Source of the DNA: Silene latifolia
Taxonomy: Eukaryota; Streptophyta; Magnoliopsida; Caryophyllales; Caryophyllaceae
Reading direction: 5' to 3'
Assembly (NCBI RefSeq): GCF_048544455.1
Contig: NC_133536.1
Location: 28,646,152-28,710,151, forward strand
Length of the DNA stretch: 64,000 nucleotides
Below are positions 46,701-61,700 of the stretch, piece after piece. A program made the translations under genes and the position numbers. The first letter of the stretch is position 1; each line of letters opens with the position of its first letter. The notes under the pieces were generated by a model. That model saw nothing but the letters and a program-made list of their open reading frames with translations. It made no database searches and was not told the origin of the DNA.

Positions 46701-49700
46701 ATGTCAAATATTAAAGATTCAACTGTTAAAGGGAATTAATATTTACTATCAAGGCACAAAAATTGTAACTGTTAAAAGGGAATTAATATTTACTATGAAG
46801 GCACAAAAATTGTTTGTCATGTGGTCTAAAACTTCGTCGTAGTTCATGCGTTCATTTACCTCAGATCAGTTACCATAAATATCAATATTAATAGTGTCAC
46901 TTATATTTTACGTGTTTTGTCAATATTTAGGCATGCCCATCCTGGAAACCCATATGTTTTTGGTCATGTTGGGGTTGATCGTGATCTTGATTTTCCAGAA
47001 CCAATGCCTGTTGTTGGTAAGCCACTAATTAAACAATTTCAGTGTTTTCCTCTTTCAGTTTCTCCTCTGCAGTTATTAGATTGAGCTTTCCTTTCATTAT
47101 TACCGAAGCTAGAATTTTTCTTTCCTTAAACTGAGAGCTTTTGTTTCATTAGAATTTGTGCTTAGACATTGCTTTCAAATATATGTGTGTATATATTGTG
47201 ACGTCGTCTTGTGGGTGTCTTTCTGTTCAAGATAATTTTGTGTCCCTTCTCGTTTACTTATTGTTGAAGCTTATCATAGTTTTTGTATACATCTTTTATT
47301 CTTAGGTGTATCTCGTTCTGCAAAAGGATATTCTTTGATCTCAATCTTGGAGACTCTGAAGACATTTTCTGCGGAGGATGGTTTAACTGAAGAAGCCCTA
47401 GTCACAAAGCTTCGCACTTGTCGTTGCCACCATTTGTTTCTGCACTCTTCATTGAAACACAATTGTTCAGGTGAGACCTTTAGGTTATGAGTATCTTATA
47501 TAGCGAGTTTTTGAAGGTGGTTGTTTTAATATACCGTATTAGATATAATATACCTGTTCATGTCTTTATTGATCATTAAAGTGTCTTTCTGCAACTGTTA
47601 CTAATTTCATATTTTTCCCAACGGAACAAAACAATTGGATCATCTCTGACCTCAGCATAATCCATGTTGGGAGCTGTTACCCTTTTCTGCTAGTATTTTT
47701 GCTTACTCTTGCCAAATAGACAGAAATTTTTAATGCACATCGATCTATCGATATAGTTTACTGTTTTTTCTAATATAAGGATACTTCCGTCCAGGAACTT
47801 GTCGCTGGGGAGAATTTGGCGAGGGAGGATTATTATGGGCAGAATGCAGTTCTCGACACTTTGAATGGTTTGAAGGTGATCCTGTCAAAGAACTTTTGCT
47901 TAAGGTTGACTGTTTGGTGCAGCTGGTTTTATTTCTGATGCCTATGTTTCTGGATGCTTGATCTGTTGCTTTATTACCTCTGCTCTCACTCAGTTTATCT
48001 TTAGGTGAAAGAGCTTTATGGTCTTGATGGCGAAGTTGCATTCAGAAATATAGCTATTCCTTCTGAAGATAGACCTCGTCCTTTACACCTAGGAACTGCC
48101 ACACAGATTGGTGAGTTCATTATGAAGGCTTTTATTTAATGCCCATCCTCTTATCTTTTTATTCTTATGATGTTTCATTTTGTTTTGATATCTGTAGGTG
48201 TCATACCTACGGAGGGAATACCTTGTTTGTTGAGAGTGTTATTGCCATCAAGTTGCACCGGTTTGCCTCAATTGTAAGCCTGGAGTGTTTTGTGCACTTG
48301 TTGAACATTTTCCTAAATTTTAATGTTCAGATATACACTTTCTTAGCCTTGTATACACTATTATGTACTCTCTCCTCCCTCCTATTTATTTTGTCCCCAT
48401 ATTTTTTTTGGTTCATTCCAAAATAATTGGCACCTTTCTAAATCTAATAAAATAAAAAGTTCCGATACTAGACTACTAGTCCTGCCCACCAGTTAGTAAC
48501 ATTTTTTTTAGATGGGACAAATAGCAGCAAAAAATTTCAAGTTAAGGGGTGATACTGGTATATCATCAATTAAATATAACTTATGTTGAATAGGACATGT
48601 TGGTACAAATAGCCCAATTTTTTCACGCGATCCATTTCCACTTGCAGTTTTCTGCAGAAAATCAATAACTTCGAAATGTTTACTAATATAGGTCTCAAGA
48701 CTCTCAAGTCTCAACCATTTTGATTAGCCAATATCCAATGCCTTGAATGCTTACATTAGTGAATAAAACTTGAATTTTCTAGTAACTAGCAATGATTTCA
48801 CGTGGAAACGTGATGGTAAGACATCAGACCGGCAGGTGATTATAACAGAGGAGATGAAAAAATTAGCTAGGGATAATGTGGGAGGTGTGGTTCAGATTAC
48901 TAGGGGTAATAAAAAGCTAGTACAAATCGATGAAGCTGATGTCCTGTGAACTGTATTGTAGTATCCATCATGTAGTTAACAAAGTTACAAATGGATTATA
49001 TTTAGTGCAGTACACAATTCAAATTTTAATACCTCAGAGTTTTTATGTTTTGGTTTGGTTTTACCTTGAGAGTTTAGATGTTATGATTATGATGGATGCT
49101 CCTGAGGAACTTGAAGTCGGTAGTCATATTTTCGAACTTTTACTTGATTTAATATGTATATACACATATTCCTGATTTATTGATTGTTCAAGAATAGCTT
49201 GATAGTTATATGAATTGGTGACCCTATATCTAGGGCGTGTTGGAAGTTTGGATTGGAGAGTAAACGAAAGGATGGAAACAGAGGGAAGTGACTACATTTT
49301 TTAGAGGCGGAGGGATTTGGAGGGCTGGGAAAAAGGATCCCTCCCTTTCCCTTCTACAAGGCAAATCAAAATCTCTCCATCATAGGAAATATTTGGAGGG
49401 ACCCCCTCTCTTTTTCCCTTTGCCTTTCCCTTCCTCCTCCATCCTCTTTTCCTATCCAAACAAGGCTCTAAAGATGAATGAGTTTTATGTAGTTATTGGA
49501 AAGATGTCCTCCTTGGGTCTCAAAGAAAGCTAATGCAGCTGTTGATCAGTAGCTTGAATGATACTTTGTCTGAAGTTTGAAGTTCTTTGCCTCAGGTATA
49601 TCAGAGATCTTCTTCTCAATCCTCCAGCTTACACCACAGCAGCCAAAATTCAAGGTGAGTTTGAGCTCGGTATACCTGTTGCTTAAGTAGATTTTCTTCT

Positions 49701-52700
49701 GAATGTCACAAGCTGACATCCAACTGCTGAACAGAAAGAAAAGACTGAACAATAAATCAGAAGTCTCTTAGAAGACTATTTGTAGAAACATGACGGCTGG
49801 ACTAATTGTTAATGTTCTACTTTTTAAGATTATACTCCCTCCGTACCACACCAAAGGTAACGTAGGGGAAAATGGAGTGTTTAAGAAAAGGTGGAAAAAG
49901 TAAGGGTAAAGAAGGAAAAAAATAGGTGGGGTATGTAATTGTGGGTTTAATTGTGGGTTGGTAGGTGGGTTATGTAATGACATTTTGTGTAAATATCAAA
50001 TGGGTATAAGTATAACTTGGTAATATTGTGGGCCAAATAAGGGATGTTACCTTTGGTGTGGTACGTCCGTTTATAGTAAGTGTTACCTTTGGTGTGGTAC
50101 GGAGGGAGTATTATTTAGTGAGTTACTCTTTGATAAAAGCTTTAATAATTTTTGTTCTTAATGCACACTTAATCGTTTAACAGATGTGTGCAAACGTATG
50201 AGCAGTGTGACATGTTCAATGCCAGAGTTCACTTGTCTGTCTTCTGCAAAGGTAATATTCTATTAATTGTGTAGGTTCAATAAATTTGCGTGTACAAAGT
50301 ATCTTTATTTTCCATTAATGAGTGTCAAGTGTTTTAGTGATGTTCGATAGTCATTAACATGTAGCTATGTATACAGTATGATGGTGCTTTTTCCCGACTC
50401 TCCGTTCTTATTAACCTCAGTGACATTATGTTATATTCTTGACATTTGACCCGTTGGCCTCTGTTACATTGTGAAACGGTCAATTTTAGTAATGCCATGT
50501 GAGTGAAAATTATGGGAAGTATGGTTTTATTGACTTAGTCCATTGTGTAGTTTACAAGTCTATTGTACGAGGAAGGGCGTGCAAAAAGAAAATAGTATCT
50601 TTATTTGACATATATAATTTCTAATGTACTAACCGGTAGGGTGGTACTTTCTCTCCTTCCTCTTCTTCCCAAAAGTGATCAATATCTTGTATTAGATGAG
50701 GAAGTAGTAGGCGCATAGTAGACATGAAGCTTAACGACTGTATATTTGACCCTTTTCTACCTCTGAATGTACTTGTATCCAGCCAAAGATGGTCTTGCTG
50801 TTTAAAAGCAGTTCCTCTTGTTTGGTGTAGAAATAGTAGGTTAGTCAGAGTATCTCTGGTCAAGGGGCCAAATCGTCAATGGAAACAGACTAGCTCTAAT
50901 GTGAGGGATGATCTCCCATTTCTGCATCAAGGAAGGAAAAGCTCTGAGAGAGACATACAAGTTATGCTGCTTCCGAGCAGTTTTTTGGATTCTTTTTCAT
51001 ATCACTTCCAAGTGCTATTCAAAATTGCAGAGTAGTTGCAAGGAAATATGGAGTTTATCATAGTTTTCCATGAACCCATATACCAAATTTAATGCGGAGT
51101 ATATTATGAACTCTTACCACTACATATATTCCAAGTATGCAGGGTAATATCTAAACAAATGTGAATTTTCCAAACAATCTCATAGACGTAGACTGCAGGC
51201 TTACATTCCTGTTTGACCAGCTGAGCCACTCGCTATTGAATAAAGCTAAATCATTCCCTAAGTTCACATTCGCGGTGTTCTCTGGAATGAATAATCTGTA
51301 CTTTTGCCCAGCAACTGTAAGTCCGTGAGTACAAGGAGCAGAGACGAAGCTCAGCTTGGGCCGATGGCCCAGGCGACTTCTCTGAGAACATCTAATAAAT
51401 AAATAACTACTGCTCAATAAACAGAAGATGGCATATTGGTCAATGACTTGATCCAATGCAAAAGTGAATTAAGTCCTTGCAGTTGTGTTCGATCCATGTT
51501 AACGTGGGTTTTATGTATTTTTTTTCCTTTCACAATTTTCTTAATTTGTTATAGGTTATATTTCACTACTTGATGTCTTAACTATTGAATGAGTACTTTT
51601 ATTCAATAGTGATACTTATACGGTTTTAGTTAATATTATTTGTGTTTCTAATTTTATTTCTCGTATATGCTATTATAAAAAAAAATTGTTATAATATATG
51701 AAGTAAATTTGTTGAAAAATCAATGTGTAATTCAACAATTAAATAAAGAACGTACAGAGTATTAATTTGTATGTTCATATAATAATCTACAATTTTTTAT
51801 CAAGAATAGACAACGTTGCTGACCTAATGGTGTGAGGTCTATGATGATTAATGAGAGTTTATATAGACAAAATAGAAATCGGCCCTGGTCCTTATTTTGC
51901 CCTAGCTTCACCCCTGACAAGGAGGTTGGTCAAAAAGGGTCTTTAAAATTTCATTGTGTCAGTATGTCCTTGTTCACTTCCTGAAGAGGGCAATTGACTC
52001 CTAATCTGATTCTGTTGTTACTGTCTACAGCTTGTCAAGCTGCTTGAGCTGAGGGAGGCTAATCATATTGAGTTTAACAGAATAAAGAATGTTGCTGAGG
52101 AAATATTACAGTTGCACGGTAATACTGAACTCTGTGAAATCCTCAAGCTCTTGATGGATCCTACTTGTGTAGCAACTGGATTGAAGCTTGAGTCTGATAA
52201 ATTGGTGAGTGAAACTGCATTTATGCTTCAAAAAATGTTCTTCTATGTAGTTTTCTCCTGGTAAGAGTCCACATCTTCTAATACTGAATGTTTGTTTTTT
52301 AAGTGGTCGACCTGCCTGAATTGGGGGAACCTTCTGTGATTCATTATTGGCTCCAATGATCATTGTAGCGGGTTGCCCGATTTAAGAAAATATGCTGGTG
52401 TTTATGCGATGATGTTGTTCTGTCATGCTTTGAAGTTTGAAATATTCCCAAAGTTATCATCTACAAGGATACCTGTACCCTTTTGGCGTGTTTTACTTTA
52501 TTTGCTCATTAAAATTGAATTAGAATGATTTACATCAGAAACTTGGCATATATGTTATAATATATTTAAACCCTTTCGGTGTGTTTTACTTTATTTTCTC
52601 ATTTAATTGGAATTAGAACGACTTCCATCAGAAATTTGGTATATATGAGAAGTAGATGAAATGAAGCAAGAAGTTGAGGGAAAGCAAAGGTGGAAGATAC

Positions 52701-55700
52701 CTGAGGCAAATATATGAAAATCACCAAAATTCTAACCTACAAACAGCATAAAATGAATGTTTACTAGCAAAAATCGAGGAATAGAGTAGAAATTGAAAAT
52801 GAAGGAGAAATCAAAAGAAGAAATCAAGGTAGCACAGCATAGAAATTTCATGAGTTAAATCTAATAAACACCAAAGCTAGAGTGTACGATTATTTAATTA
52901 AATATTTCTCCATCGGAGCTTGCATATCAACTCTTGGAATTAGCTTCACTGTAGCTCTTTTCCGCTCATTGTTGACAGCCACCACCTAAGATGAAATGTT
53001 TATTTGTTGAAAATCAAGTAATAAGACATGTTGCAATAACTGCAGCATACCTTAAATATCAAATGAAAAATACCTGTGTTTAGTCACCCCTGTAGATTCC
53101 ATTTTTAACACATGCCCAAGTGCCTTCCTTGACTTCATTACTTTTCCTTCTGACTTCATCAGCAAGATGGAACTTGAGTAACTAAGTACTTTTTCTTCTA
53201 ACATTAAGTTTACTAAACCCTCTCGGTGTGTTTTACTTTATTTTCTCATTTAATTGGAATTATAAATCATTACGATTATTTCTTGTTTCCAGTTAGCTGG
53301 GGCTTGTAATCGTTGTGGTCTTCTCCTCACCACTTTGACGAATAGATGCTGAATATGTTTTGGTTTAAACTCTCTTTATCCAGGTCGGCGAGTGTGAATG
53401 GGTATCATCTAGAATTGGCGAGCTAATTTCTCAGGATGGTGATGTTGACCAAGAATTTAGTTCTTACTCCCTTATTCCGAATGATTTCTTTGAGGACATT
53501 GAATCTGCTTGGAAGGGACGTGTTAAAAGAAAGCACATGGAAAACTTTTATGAGGAAGTTGACGAAGCAGCTAAGGTTCTCCATACAGCGGTAGGTGAAG
53601 CTCTTTTAAACCTAGACATACTTCATATGAAGCTTTTCTCTAATGGAGTTCTAGAATTTTATATATTATAGGTCACCGGAAAGAATGTATTATTAACCCT
53701 TGACCATGCACTCATCCCTTATCTAGATGTAGCTCTGCTTTTTGAAGCATCAGTTACCTTAACAATAACCATTTTTATCGTACAATATATACTTTAGGTT
53801 TCTGAGGATTTCCTCCCCATTATTTCAAGGATAAGAGCTTCAACTGCCCCATTTGGATGCGCAAAAGGCGAAATTTTATATGCTCGAGAGCACGAAGCAG
53901 TTTGGTTCAAGGGGAAACGTTTCACGCCATCAGTATGGGCTGAGACCCCTGGGGAACTACAAATTAAACAGTTGAGACATGCAATGGATTCTAAAGGAAA
54001 GAAAGTTGGTGAAGAATGGTTCACCACGGCCAAGGTGGAGGATGCATTACTGAGGTTTGCTTTATTGTTTTCCTCGTCTTCATGTTTTGGCTTTAATCAA
54101 CATGGTAAAATCTTAATCGATATCTTTTCCTGTTGTAGGTACCATGAAGCTAATGACAAGGCTAAGGCAAAAGTTCTTGAATTGCTGAGGGGACTTTCTG
54201 CAGAGTTACAATGTAAAACAAACGCTCTAGTCTTTGCCTCCATGATGCTAATCATTGCAAAGGCGCTATGTGCTCATGTAAGGTTAGATATGCATACAGA
54301 CTCCTTTCATCATCAACATTCATTCTATCGCATGATGTCGGGGCCATGGAACAATGAATATGCCAGGGTCAGGTCAAGGGTCAGGTCATGTATCCTGCTT
54401 TTAGATATTTTGAGTTACCTTTCTGCCTCACAAGAGACTAGAAAAACTTGGCAAATAACCATAGGGTATAGGGGAAGATTTGTACAACCAGTTCATGGAT
54501 ACTAGCTAATACACTCTCCATCTAAAGAAATGGCCACTTTTAGTTCGAGTCGATCTTCTAGAAAACAAATACAATTACTTGAAATGTCCATGTACACTTG
54601 TCGTTACTCTACCTTCAAACTTGTTTATGAATCTTTTTTTCCGATTAATGTTTACAAAAATAGAAAATGGGGTCAATTTTTTATTTTATTTTCTAAATGA
54701 GGTTACACCTCTTGGAGTGGCGTGTTTACAAGAGAAACGCCACTGGAAGTGGTGTTTTGACTAAAGAAACACAGTAGAAGACAAAAATACCAAACTGAAA
54801 CACGCTGTCCCCAGTGGCCCCCATGGCCGTGTTTTCCCCTTCAAACACACCTTGCAGAGTGGTCTGTTCCTTCTGAACCCTTTTCGATAAATAACTTTTG
54901 TTCGGTCCCATTTTGCTAATTGTTTTATTTTTATTTTTCAACGTTACTTTAAAAAAAGATTCCTTGTTTATCCCGTTCTATTTTATTTATTTTAAATATA
55001 GGGTAAAATTATATCGATACAGTAAGTGGCCAATTCATGTTGGCATAACCAAAATTGAAATGTAAGCAACCTTTTAGGAGGTGGAGGAAGTACATCCTAG
55101 TCTTATACTGTACGTCTGTATTCTAGAAGTTCTGATGTCTTTTTCGTTGTACTCAGTGAAGGGAGGAGACGAAAATGGGTCTTTCCTACTATGCTGGAAT
55201 CCAGAAAGTACGAGGTGAGAACTGTTTTTGTAAATTTTATAACATAGTGTGCTAAAAATATTGCGGACTTTACTGTGTAGTTCTTACCGAGGACCTATTT
55301 ATGCGCGAACTGTGAGAAATGGCGTGAACCAATTTTATAAGCTGTTTGTTGTACAGTCTTTGGCCATGTTTAGTGGAGATTGAGGGTTTCTAAGAGTTCC
55401 AAGCTCAAGATATCCACCTTAATTGACATTTTAAAGAATCTTGGGCTGATGTATCCCATCTAGTTCATTATGACTAATATACGTATACTCTTTGAAATAA
55501 TTTTCCATCTAGTTCATTGGATAACCGCTACTCCACCCTAGTATTACAGTACCTGAACACCATCCTACTACTTGTTGGATGAGAGCTTGACTTGTGCCTA
55601 GATACTACTTGACAATTAGTGGGTTTTGGGCAATTTAAGTGAGAGCTTAATCATACTTAATCTCGGGTTAGTCTCGCATCGAGAGGTGGGGTTTTCCTTT

Positions 55701-58700
55701 GAATTTGCCTTGTTATTTGTTAACTCATTCCTTGAGTCGATCCTTGTCTATACATGTGAACCCAAACACCCTAGTCTCCTTTAGGGGGTGTTTGGTTGGC
55801 GACTTTGGAATGAAATGGAATGGATTGAGTCAATTCAAGTGTTTGGTTGGGTGATTTTGGAATGGAGTTAGATACCTAATGGATTCTAACTCCATCCCAA
55901 CCCCTTGGAATCCCATACCCACCTCTTCCCGTTGGATTCCAACTCCATTCCTTCATGCTTATTACGAAAATGAACCAAACAAGTTTTTAAAGGAATGGAA
56001 TTAGAACCTCATACTACTATGGTTTCTCATTCCATTCCATTCCATTTCTACGCACTGAACCAAATGACCCCTTAATTGATATCTTAATCGTCTTAGTAAT
56101 CATCTTTTCATTTACTTGTTCTTAGTTGTAGTCTTACCAAATAGTTTACCAATCATTCAAACACTTGCTAGAACTAAACTAGGATTTAACAACCGATCTA
56201 AGATCTAAGAGCCATAACCTGTGTTACTCCGACACGGCAGGTCAGTAGCGTGTCGCGTGTCGGACACAGTGGCCGACACGACACGTGACACCCACGTGTC
56301 TGACACATCCTTGATAGACACGACACTCCCACGGATGAGAAGGCAACTTACATGGCGATTAGGTTAAAAGCTTCACTGAAATATGACCACTATGAAGCTT
56401 AGATCTGCGCTTGATGTCGCAGAGGAATGAGGTTTGCAGGGGGTTAGGGAGAAGAAGAAGAGCATTCATTTATTTTTAATTTAATGTGGAAGATGAAGTG
56501 TGGGAGAAGAAGTGTGAAAAAGTGCACCGAACAAAAAGAAGAAGAAAAGTCGAGATTTTTTATTATTATTAATTAGTTTAGTTCACAGTTTTCAAGGGTA
56601 CTTTCTTTTCCCATATATAAGTTGTGTAAACAGTAAACGCCACTGCATTTTTACTTTGAAATTTGAACACAATTTAATTTATTTTTATTTTCATACAAAC
56701 TTTATGTTTTTTATTTTATTTTATTTTCCTTATAAAAAAAAGTTGTAGGACTAGAAACAAATTTTGCCATGTCGTGTCGTGTCTATTATGCTGGTCAAGA
56801 CACACCGTTTACCGTGTCGACGTGTCCTAAAAATTCAGGAATTACGTACATAGGCCATAACCACCGTCCTTTGGGTTCGACCCTCGCATGCTACAACGGT
56901 CACTCGTTACTCTTGCGAGGCTTACAAATGAAAATCATATCATGTATCTCTGTTTTGGAACCTCTTCTAGGTGATTTGCGAATTTTGTGGGATAGAAGTA
57001 TTCGATGGATATAAGAATGAAACTTTCAATTTGAGAGCGATGTTGTGTACAATATTTGACTATCCGGCTTATGAGGACCTTTCTGGACATACTATGCATG
57101 GGAAAGAGGCTTGTCCGTTGTGCGGGGAGGATATCGTATCAGAATATTTGAAATGTTCTCGTAAGTATGTGTACCTTGGAAATCGGAGATTCCCATCCGA
57201 TGATAATTGTTATCGTAAGAAACAAAAGGCATTTAATGGATGTCAAGAACTTCGTCAACCTCATAAAATTTTGAGTGGACATGGAGATTATGAGAAAGTT
57301 AAGGAAATTGAGATAAAATATTGGAAGAAGGGTGGCTCCAAATTGTCTACTAGTGAGTATAAGAAAAGAATGTCTGTGATAATTATCACCAACACCCTCT
57401 TAAATGTTCCCGGGAGAACAAAAGATAACAAAGCAGCTAGGGAAGATATGACAATGATCAATATTTATGCATGCCGGAGTTGGCACCACAAAAGAAAGAG
57501 AATCGTACATTTTTGTCCCCAGCGGCTTAATATCTTTTCACGGGATGAGAAAAAAAGAGTTATGTGCTTGCTTGAATGGAATTTAGTTTTAGCAAGGACT
57601 TTCAATAAGGCCAATTTTCCTTCTCCTTCATCTTCTGAGTCTATTCAAATCAAAAGGTGTAACCGAAACAAAAAAAAAAGGGCAACGGAGTAAACTTATA
57701 TTAGGTAAACTTACTAGTAAATCCTCTTTTATAGAATGGAGAAATTCTTCTTTGGCTTCCTCAAGTAGCCTTAACTTTTCCTCGTCACCATCCAAGACAC
57801 AATCCAAGCAAAACGTGAGCATCCGATGGCCAATGACCCGGTGAACCTTCATTATATGAGGTTCATAAGAAAGGGAAAACTTGCGGCCTAATGTAGCTTT
57901 TGCTTATGCTTGTTCAGCCAGACTCTCTTCTCTTTGTCTGCACATTTAGGGCACTTGCTCTCCCAGTGAGTTGAACGGACTTTGCAGAAGTTCATTGGGG
58001 CGACATTTGGGTCCTCTTTGACTCTGGCTTCAATGGAAAAGATTCTACAATAGAGGAATGCCTGCACACCAACTAACACATTAAAGCAAAATCATCTTAG
58101 AAGATAAGTAATCAGGAGGTATTACCTCAAGCAACGGAGGAAAGAATTTTAGATGGAGTTGTGCTCTCCTCCTCTTTTTGCCTTTCTCGCCTTGCCTTCC
58201 ACCACCTTGCCTTTCACCTCATCTTCCACCTCGCTTTCCTCCTCACCCTCCGATTTCTCACCTTCAGACTCGTCTTCCAATTTCTCTGCTTTCCATTTCT
58301 CGTCTTCTTAACTCTACTTCAGATTTCTCTTTGCTTTCCGTTCCTTAGATTTCAATTTCTCAATTTCTATCATTCTAGATTTATAAGTATGGATATTAGC
58401 AACCACATGTTTAAGAATCACCTTTGCCCAATTTGTACTTTCTATTTCATCGATGTTATAAGAAAAATATTGTCGACTCGCAAACGTGCTAGAACTCGGG
58501 AGAATTAAGAAATTCAACATATAGAAATAGATTAACTTCTGCACTGAGTTTAGTTTTTGTTTTCCTCTGTTAGGACCGTCTCATCAATAATTTTATAAAG
58601 AACCTTTGTTTTCATAAGTTTGTCAATGTTGGGTGTATTCATGTTTAACTTGGAGGCAAGGTCGATGATGAATTCAGGGATATCTGTCCTAGCCGGCTTC

Positions 58701-61700
58701 TTTTCCGCTTCGTTGCCATTGGGTTTTAACCCAAACAAATAGGCAGCCTCTATTTCACACAACCTACACCACCTTTTACCAATGAGGAAAACTTTTTTAT
58801 CCTCGTCGTATTTTTCAAACATGGTGTGGATAATTGACTAGTTAGAGGCTCGCTTTTTCATGCGTAAAACCTTGTAGAAGATTGAATTTTCCAGAAGTTC
58901 AAGCTTCTTTTTGTCTTTAAGATAGAGCAATAAAGACCTTGATGCAAGCTCAAGTTTGTGCCCTTGCTCCATTGTTTTGTTCTATCTTAAAGACAAAAGG
59001 AAGCTTGAACATATGAAAAATTCAAACTTCTACCAGGTTTTACGCATGAAAATCCGAGCCTCTAACCCGTCGGTTATCCACACCATGTTTGAAAAATACG
59101 ACGAGGATAAAAAAGCTTTCCTCATTGGTAAAAGGTGGTGTAGGTTGTGTGAAATAGAGGCTGCCTATTTGTTTGGGTTGAAATCCAATGACAACGAAGC
59201 GGAAAAGAAGCCGGGGAGGACAGATATCCCTGAATTCATCATCGACCTTTCCTCCAGGTTAAACATGAATACAACCAACATTGACAAACTTATGAAGACA
59301 AAGGTTCTTATTGATGAGACGGTCCTTACAGAGGAAAACAAAAACTCAGTGTAGAAGTTAATCTATTTCTATCTGTTGAATTTCTTAATTCTCCCGAGTT
59401 CTAGCACGTTTGGAAGTCGGCAATATTTTTCTTATAACATCGATGAAATAGAAGGTACAAATTGGGCTAAGGTGATTCTTAAACTTGTGGTTGCTGATAT
59501 CCATACTTATAAATCCAAGGAACGGAAAGTAGAGTCAAGAAGACGAGAAATGGAAAGCAGAGAAATTGGAAGACGAGTCCGAAGGTGAGAAATCGGAGGG
59601 TGAGGAGGAAAGCGAGGTGGAAGGCAAGGCGGAGAAAGGCAAGAAGAGGAGGAGAGCAGAACTGCATCTAAAATTCTTTCCTCTGTTGCTTGAGGTAATA
59701 CCTCCTGATTACTTATCTTCTAAGATGATTTTGATTTAATGTGTTAGTTGGTGTGCAGACATTACTCTATCGTTGAATCTTTTCCATTGAAGCCAGCGTC
59801 GAAAAGGACCCAAATGTGGCCCCATGAACTTCTGCAAAGTCCGTTCAACTCATTGGGAGAGCAAGTGCCCTAAATGTGCAGACAAAGAGAAGAGAGTCTG
59901 GCTGAACAAGCAGAAGCAAAAGATGCATTAGGCCGTAAGCTTTCCCTTTCTTATGAACCTCATATAATGAAGGTTCATCGGTTTATTGCCCTTCAGATGC
60001 TCACGTTTTGCTTGGATTGTGTCGTGGATGATGACGGGGAAAAGCTAAGGCTCCTCGAGGAAACCAAAGAAGAATTTCTCCATTCCGTGAAATAGGATTT
60101 ACTAGTAAGTTTACCTCATATAAGTTTACCCCGTTGCCCTTTTTTTTGGTTTCGATTACACCTTTTGATTTGAATAGACTGAGGAGATGAAAGAGGAGGA
60201 AAATTGGCCTTGGGCCTTATTGAAAGTCCTTGCTAAAACAAAATTTCATTCAAGCATGCACATAACTCTTTTTTTCTCATCCCGTGAAAAGATATAAGCC
60301 GCTGGGGACAAAAATGTACGATTACCTTTCTTCTGTGGTGCCAACTCCGGCATAATACTCATCATTGTCATAGCTTCCCTAGCTGCGTTGCTATCTTTTG
60401 TTCTGCCGGGAACATTTAGGAGGGTGTTGGTGATATTATCACAAACATTCTTTTCTTATACTCACTAGTAGACAATTTAGTAGAGCCGCTCTCCTTCCCA
60501 TATTTTATCTCAATTTGCTTAACTTTCTCATAACTTTCATGCCCACTCAAAATTCTATGAGGTTGACGAAGTTCTTGACATCCATTAAATGTCTTTTGTT
60601 GCTTACGATGACAATTATCATGGGATAGGATTCTTCGATTTCCAAGGTACACATACTTACGAGAACACTTCAAATATTCTGATACGATATCCTCCCCACA
60701 CAACGGACAAGCCTCTTTCCAGTATGTCCAGAAAGGTCTGCATAAGCCGGATAGTCAAATATTATACACAACATAACTCTCAAATTGAAAGTTTCATTCT
60801 TATATCCATCGAATACTTCTATCTCACAAAATTCGTAAATCACCTAGAAAAGGTTCCAAAACAGAGATACATGATATGCCTTTCATTTGTAAGCCTCGCA
60901 TGAGTGACCGTTGTAGCATGCGAGGGTCGAACCCAAAGGACAGTGATTATGACTCTTAGATCGGTTGTTAAATCGTAGTTTAGTTCTAGGAAGTGTTTGA
61001 ATGATGGGTAAACTAGTTGGTAAGACTACAACTAAGAACAAGGAAATGAAATAGATGATTACTAAGACGATTAAGATATCAATTAAAGGAGACTAGGGTG
61101 TTCTCGTTCGCATGCGTAGACAAGGATCGACTCATGAAATGAGTTAATAAATAACAAGGCAAATTCAAAAGAAACCCCAACCTCTCGATGCGAGACTAAC
61201 CCGAGGTTAAGTACGATTAAGCTCTCACTTAAATTGCCCAAAACCCACTAATTGTCAAGTAATATCTAGGCACAAGTGAAGCTCTCATCTAACAAGTAAT
61301 AGGATGGTGAAAAAGACTCAAACTCTCATTTAAGTAATTCCACAAACACCTTGGCATGCATGACAATTACAAGAGAAATTACCCATAAGTTACTTGTTGT
61401 TTCAAGCCAATAATCTACCCATATCATCTACACAAGATCCCCCTCCACCCTAGTATTACACTACTCAAACATCATAACAATAATAGAAGTAAAACATGAA
61501 GAGATGAACAAGGAAATAACAAGAGGAGACATAATATGAAAGCGAGTAAATTAAATAACAATAAACATGTGAATAAATGTAAGGAAGTGAAATTAAGAGA
61601 AGGCGTTATACCAACAATAATTAAAGGAGGCAACTTGGATTGATAAATGAGAAATGAATCTCTTCAAATCTTCAAATTACAACCCAACAACTAAATGTAA

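Larger units (their letters stand above)
55560..61310. repeat. Large inverted repeat in MSH1 intron 19
   Basis: Left arm about 55560-58927 (with two MITE-type insertions), right arm about 58978-61310, axis near 58952, loop about 50 bp. The arms match along their whole length: for example CTAGATACTACTTGACAATT (left) and its inverse near 61260, the transposase fragments, and the MFEKYDEDKK frame ending at 58822 (minus) and starting at about 59083 (plus). Identity by eye is high but not perfect. Transcribed within MSH1 pre-mRNA it could fold into a hairpin over 2 kb long. Confidence 0.85.

Noticed and set aside
51151..51456. Antisense gene inside MSH1 intron 14
   Set aside because: No recognisable motif, no promoter or splice context, and composition like the surrounding intron.
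56971..57693. An active CACTA transposase gene in the MSH1 intron
   Set aside because: It covers only separated blocks of Tnp2, lacks the central block and the rest of the protein, and no CACTA-type termini are seen around it.
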